NCBI GenBank assembly: GCA_030830285.1
Contig: JAURNF010000128.1
Span: forward strand, 1 to 10,242
Origin: Candidatus Kapaibacterium sp.
GTDB taxonomy: Bacteria; Bacteroidota; Ignavibacteria; Kapaibacteriales; Kapaibacteriaceae
Direction of reading: 5' to 3'
Length of the DNA stretch: 10,242 bases
Position numbers and translations under genes: made by a program. Every line of letters begins with the position of its first letter. The first letter of the stretch is position 1. Positions 7,443 to 10,242 of the stretch are shown here, piece after piece. Under the pieces are notes generated by a model. That model did no database searches. It had not been told where the DNA came from and saw nothing but the letters and a program-made list of their open reading frames with translations.

Positions 7443-9284
7443 TTACCGGCGCTTGGATTTGCCCTGCTTCGAGCCGCCAGGGCCCTGATTGCGCGGGGAT
7501 TGACCTGGAAGACTGCGACCCTGCGCTTCAGCCATTTCCTGAGCTTCGCGCATCTTTCGCTGCAACCAGGACTCTTTCTTTGGTTCGTTGCGGAGGTCGG
7601 CCAATGTGAGTTGGTTCTTGGAGAACTTCGTCTGCCAGATTGTCTGACCAATCGCGACAATGTTGAAGACGAAGTAGTACAAGTTGAGTCCAGCCGGCAA
7701 TGACGAGAACATGAGTGTCATCATGACTGGCATCATGTACACGAGCGCCTTCTGCCGCGGGTCGGTTACAGCCTGCTTCTGCTGAATGAACAACGTAGCT
7801 CCCATCAGGAGGGCCAGACCCGAGAACTTGTCGATGTTGACAAGGGGCAGCTTAAACGGCAGACTGAAGATCACGTCAGGCACGCTGAGGTCGTAGAGCC
7901 AGGTCGACAGGAACTCCGCCTGACGGAGTTCGATGTTGAGGTTCAATACCGAATACAGAGCGTAGAGAAACGGCATCTGGAGCAAGAGTGGAAGGCAGCC
8001 CCCTGCAGGATTGATGCCATACTGCGAGTACAGCTTCATCATCTCCTGCTGCTGGGTTTGCATGTCATCCTTGTACTTCTCGCGGATGTCATTCATGAGT
8101 GGTGCAACCAGCTGCATCTTGCGCGCAGACTTCATCTGCGTGATGCCCAGTGGGTAGAGTAGCGCCTTCATGAGCAAGGCGAACAGGATGATCGCGATAC
8201 CGTAGTTCGGAATGCCGGAGTGAATCAACCGCAGCGTTGGAAGCATGAAGTACTCGCCAATCGGCTTGATGATCCACTTCCATCCGAAGTTGATGATATC
8301 GGTAAGCCCCATTGTTGCGAGCGTATCATACAACATCGGACCCGCGAACAGGGTCAGCGAGTGGGTTTGCGAGCCCCCTCGATATGGGAGCTTGAGCGCA
8401 AGCTTATAGGTTTCGTAGAAACCGGCATCAGGGAGACCGAACTTGTCACCCGTGAGCATTGCCGAGCCATCGAATCCCTTCGCTGGGAGCATCGCAACGG
8501 CGAAGTACTTATTGCGCGTTGCCAGGTAATCGATCGTTCCATTTACCGGGAGCTCTACCGGCGCATTGAAGTCGGGGGCGTCAAGCTCGCTCAATTCACC
8601 ATTTGTTGCGACAAGTGCGATGGCATTGTTCGATTCGTCAACGGAATTTTCTTCTTGGTAATTCAGTCCGTGGCGCCATTCGAGAGTAACAAAGCGACTC
8701 GTCTGCGGGATCACTGCCTCCATACCGGCAAGCGTGATGTCGGTTTGTACCTGGTAGTTGTCGCCCGTAAACGTATACGTCCGAGTGATCGTCCCGCCGT
8801 CAGCAACTGTAGCCGTTGCTCGAACCGTTACGGTTTGTCCAGGGGCAACAGTGATAGCATCTGTGGGTGCATCGAACGCAAACGGGATGGTTTCTGAAGA
8901 CACCTTCTTACCGTTCATCGCGCGGAAAGAGAATCCATACTCGAGCTTGCCTGGACGAACAAGGTCAACACGCTTTGCACTGTCTTGTTGGCGATACCAC
9001 GGATGATAGTCAAGCAGTTGCCACGACCGAACCATTGCACCGCGTGAGCTGAGCTCGATGCGATACAGCTTCGATGTGATCGTGATAGCGCGAGGTTGTG
9101 CAGGCACAAACGCAACAGCAGGTGCCTCTGGCGCAACAGCAGCCTTTGCGACCTCTTGTTGTTCCTTTACCACTGCGGTTTGCTGTGGTGTGACATCTCG
9201 CGTTGTTGTACCGCTCTGGAAATAGAACCATACGCCGATGATCAGCGAGATCAGAATAATGCCAAAGAGTGACTGTCTGTCCAT
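7443..9284 (-). CDS. yidC: Membrane protein insertase YidC
   Basis: A 613-residue inner-membrane insertase that helps fold and insert membrane proteins, with or without the Sec translocon. It starts MDRQSLFGIILISLIIGVWFYF, the typical first helix. A Gram-negative-type periplasmic beta domain spans about 65-315. The conserved five-helix insertase core runs from about 325: helices near 359-380, 428-448, 484-500 and 512-546, with a cytoplasmic helical hairpin (about 383-422, MKSARKMQLVAPLMNDI) and the NPAGGCLPLLLQMP motif at 425-438. The charged residue in the groove helix is K373 in LMKALLYPL, where E. coli has an arginine (VRGIMYPL). A basic tail (about 565-613, ending KQGKSKRR) would contact the ribosome. 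The ATG at 9284 is 12 nt after the yidD stop; no Shine-Dalgarno sequence is visible before it, so translational coupling to yidD is likely. Length is within the usual range for the Gram-negative form. Identification is secure. Confidence 0.97.
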   Translation of the reverse strand: MDRQSLFGIILISLIIGVWFYFQSGTTTRDVTPQQTAVVKEQQEVAKAAVAPEAPAVAFVPAQPRAITITSKLYRIELSSRGAMVRSWQLLDYHPWYRQQDSAKRVDLVRPGKLEYGFSFRAMNGKKVSSETIPFAFDAPTDAITVAPGQTVTVRATATVADGGTITRTYTFTGDNYQVQTDITLAGMEAVIPQTSRFVTLEWRHGLNYQEENSVDESNNAIALVATNGELSELDAPDFNAPVELPVNGTIDYLATRNKYFAVAMLPAKGFDGSAMLTGDKFGLPDAGFYETYKLALKLPYRGGSQTHSLTLFAGPMLYDTLATMGLTDIINFGWKWIIKPIGEYFMLPTLRLIHSGIPNYGIAIILFALLMKALLYPLGITQMKSARKMQLVAPLMNDIREKYKDDMQTQQQEMMKLYSQYGINPAGGCLPLLLQMPFLYALYSVLNLNIELRQAEFLSTWLYDLSVPDVIFSLPFKLPLVNIDKFSGLALLMGATLFIQQKQAVTDPRQKALVYMMPVMMTLMFSSLPAGLNLYYFVFNIVAIGQTIWQTKFSKNQLTLADLRNEPKKESWLQRKMREAQEMAEAQGRSLPGQSPRNQGPGGSKQGKSKRR

Positions 9285-9296
9285 GCGAAGCGTTCG

Positions 9297-9551
9297 TTAA
9301 TGATCGTGATCGTGTGGTTGTTGAGATGTCGTTCCTGGTACCGGATCGTACCCACCTGGGTGTAATGGGTGGCACCGCGATATCCGACGCAGTGCAAGCC
9401 ACGAGCCCTTGATGGCACCATGCGTGTTCAGGGCTTCAAGAGCGTACTGCGAGCAAGTTGGAGTAAATCGGCATGAAGGCGGGAACATCGGTGATATGAG
9501 CGTGCGATATGCACGTACAAGGGTCGTCAATATCGCAACTCCAGGGTTCAC
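9297..9551 (-). CDS. yidD: Membrane protein insertion efficiency factor YidD
   Basis: An 84-residue protein of the YidD family, a small membrane-associated protein that assists YidC-dependent insertion. The family core is complete: YRTLISPMFPPSCRF (15-29), then TPTCSQYALEAL with C33 and a third cysteine in RISRCHPLHPGGYDPVP (56-72). The start is a GTG at 9551: it opens VNPGVAILTTLVRAYR, has GAAGGTG about 5 nt upstream, and its GTGA overlaps the TGA stop of rnpA by 4 nt, a classic coupling arrangement. The frame stays open further upstream (to 9656) only inside rnpA, where the residues do not resemble YidD. The C-terminal tail ends PHDHDH, a short histidine/aspartate-rich run outside the conserved core that could bind metal, though this is speculative. 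Members usually have 70-100 residues. Confidence 0.95.
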   Translation of the reverse strand: MNPGVAILTTLVRAYRTLISPMFPPSCRFTPTCSQYALEALNTHGAIKGSWLALRRISRCHPLHPGGYDPVPGTTSQQPHDHDH

Positions 9552-9940
9552 CGCGACACCTTCATTGTGGTGAGCACCTTCGTCAGGGCCAAATCGACGT
9601 GATGCTGGACATCTGCCAAGCGGAGAAGTCCGGGTGCCTCTGGTCGCTGTCGCCAAATAACCACGATAGCATCCAAGCGGTCGAGTCCGTTTAGTTGCGA
9701 CGAGCGAGCAAACGCTCGAACAGCATGACGAAGCAATCGCTTCACCCTGTTGCGGTCTACCGCACGTGAGGCCACCCGCTTCCCTATTGTGACGCCAACA
9801 CGCAGCATCGCTCGCGAAGCCGGGGCGGTCTGCTCTGTGTGAGGTACTGCCGACAACAGAAGCGGTCCGGACGTCACTCGACGTCCAGACCGCATTACGT
9901 AGTCAAATGCATGAGCTCCCTTCAGTGGTCTGCAGACCAT
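9548..9940 (-). CDS. rnpA: Ribonuclease P protein component
   Basis: A 130-residue basic protein subunit of RNase P, which binds the catalytic RNA and the 5' leader of precursor tRNA. The family signature is clear: FDYVMRSGRRV near the N-terminus and VGVTIGKRVASRAVDRNRVKRLLRHAVR (about 48-75), which contains the conserved RNR motif. It starts MVCRPLKGAHAFDY with an ATG 9 nt after the rpmH stop. The bases just upstream are GCCTCTCTC, so no Shine-Dalgarno is evident and translation may be coupled to rpmH. The stop overlaps the yidD start by 4 nt. Usual bacterial RnpA length is about 110-130, so it is full length. Identity rests on the motif and on the rpmH-rnpA-yidD-yidC order; a somewhat divergent N-terminal region is normal for this family. 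Confidence 0.95.
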   Translation of the reverse strand: MVCRPLKGAHAFDYVMRSGRRVTSGPLLLSAVPHTEQTAPASRAMLRVGVTIGKRVASRAVDRNRVKRLLRHAVRAFARSSQLNGLDRLDAIVVIWRQRPEAPGLLRLADVQHHVDLALTKVLTTMKVSR

Positions 9941-9949
9941 GAGAGAGGC

Positions 9950-10096
9950 TTAGCGCGCGAAGCTAACCGCGATACGAGCGCGACCCTTGGCACGACGACG
10001 TGCAAGGACCTTACGGCCGTTCTTTGTTGCCATACGAGCACGAAATCCGTGCACATTGACACGACGGCGGCGACTTGGTTGATAGGTACGCTTCAT
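9950..10096 (-). CDS. rpmH: 50S ribosomal protein L34
   Basis: A 48-residue, strongly basic protein that reads MKRTYQPSRRRRVNVHGF at its start and contains GFRARMATKNGRKVLARRRAKGR, the hallmark of bacterial L34, which sits in the large ribosomal subunit near the exit of the peptide tunnel. Length fits the family (44-52). The ATG at 10096 is the only sensible start; the preceding TTCCGGTGTGAAGCT has only a weak ribosome binding site. It is the first gene of the tight minus-strand cluster rpmH-rnpA-yidD-yidC, with 9 nt to rnpA. In many bacteria the cluster lies beside dnaA and the replication origin, but no dnaA and no TTATCCACA-type DnaA box are seen in the visible 146 bp upstream. Confidence 0.97.
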   Translation of the reverse strand: MKRTYQPSRRRRVNVHGFRARMATKNGRKVLARRRAKGRARIAVSFAR

Positions 10097-10123
10097 AGCT
10101 TCACACCGGAAATTCTGGTTGAC

Positions 10124-10139
10124 CGTTCGTTAGGGAACG
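10124..10139. repeat. Small inverted repeat between divergent rpmH and right-edge gene
   Basis: CGTTC (10124-10128) and GAACG (10135-10139) form a 5-bp inverted repeat with a 6-nt gap. It lies just downstream of the candidate rpmH -7 element and inside the spacer of a weak plus-strand promoter (TTGACC at 10119-10124, AAACAT at 10142-10147, spacing 17). It could be a protein-binding site or the leader stem of rpmH; either is speculative. Confidence 0.25.
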
Positions 10140-10140
10140 A

Positions 10141-10148
10141 CAAACATA
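10141..10148 (-). promoter_or_regulatory. Candidate -7 element (TATGTTTG) for the rpmH cluster
   Basis: On the minus strand TATGTTTG fits the Bacteroidota -7 consensus TAnnTTTG and would give a leader of about 40 nt before rpmH. A convincing -33 TTG element is not present at the usual spacing, so the call is moderate. No other candidate is better in the 10097-10191 interval. Confidence 0.4.
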
Positions 10149-10191
10149 CGAAAAATCAGTTGATATTCGTCACACCTGGAGGAAATGGCTG

Positions 10192-10242
10192 ATGTTGTCC
10201 GTCCACCTGGATCTCTCCGTACTGGTTTTCGAACTTGCCGAT
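10192..10242 (+). CDS. Partial 5' end of an unidentified divergent gene
   Basis: An open frame starting at an ATG (10192) with GGAGG at 10178-10182, spacing 9 nt, runs to the window end without a stop. The visible product is MLSVHLDLSVLVFELAD, an alternating hydrophobic stretch. Third positions are mostly G or C, as expected for this genome. Another ATG at 10185 in a different frame is only 2 nt after GGAGG and gives a less protein-like reading. Only 17 codons are visible, so the family cannot be named. It is divergent from rpmH and would share the 95-bp intergenic region. Confidence 0.5.
   Translation, partial: MLSVHLDLSVLVFELAD

Noticed and set aside
7295..7660. In-frame extension of the secreted-protein reading frame by 122 codons into yidC
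   Set aside because: It overlaps the end of yidC, lacks protein-like features, and the ATG at 7294 has a strong ribosome binding site and opens directly into a signal peptide.
8220..8897. 225-codon plus-strand frame opposite yidC
   Set aside because: It is antisense to a secure, conserved gene, shows no motif, and its composition looks like a mirrored reading of yidC codons.
10097..10191. Possible oriC or DnaA-box cluster beside rpmH
   Set aside because: No TTATCCACA-like 9-mers or AT-rich 13-mers were found; the TCACACC pair alone is not enough.

Overview
The window is a compact, gene-dense bacterial chromosome segment of moderate GC content (slightly above half by eye), with no mobile element, tRNA, rRNA or CRISPR array. 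Several features point to the Bacteroidota/Chlorobiota side of the tree, most likely an Ignavibacteria/Kapabacteria-type organism. These are a large secreted protein with an Omp28-like thioredoxin domain, a choice-of-anchor D-like domain and a type IX secretion (T9SS) sorting-like C-terminus; a GWxTD-domain protein; and TAnnTTTG-like promoter elements. The lineage is inferred from gene content, not from a marker-gene comparison.

Layout. (1) 49-2082, minus strand: a membrane-anchored Fe-S oxidoreductase with a NarI-like membrane domain, two 4Fe-4S clusters and two CCG domains, resembling the ETF:(methyl)menaquinone oxidoreductase type. (2) 2162-3439, plus strand, divergent from it across about 80 bp: a CoA-transferase of the acetyl-CoA hydrolase/4-hydroxybutyrate CoA-transferase family, followed 9 bp later by a GWxTD-domain exported protein (3449-4747). 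(3) A perfect 15-bp stem terminator (4781-4814) lies between this plus-strand pair and the convergent gene. (4) 4835-7294, minus strand: the 819-residue secreted thioredoxin-like/T9SS protein. (5) 7443-10096, minus strand: the conserved cluster rpmH-rnpA-yidD-yidC, read from right to left, with very tight spacing including a GTGA overlap between rnpA and yidD. (6) 10097-10242: a short regulatory region, then the probable 5' end of a divergent plus-strand gene that runs off the window.

How the genes work together. The first pair suggests acyl-CoA (fatty-acid or butyrate-type) metabolism: a CoA-transferase activates or releases acyl-CoA, and the membrane Fe-S protein would pass electrons from electron-transfer flavoprotein to menaquinone. 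The ETF and acyl-CoA dehydrogenase genes are not in view, so this is inference. The second block joins a ribosomal protein, the RNase P protein subunit and the two membrane-insertion factors YidD and YidC. The secreted protein between the blocks has its own likely promoter and strong ribosome binding site, and looks like an independent surface-protein gene. No clearly unprecedented system is present. The most distinctive items are the domain combination in the secreted protein and the unidentified divergent gene at the right edge.
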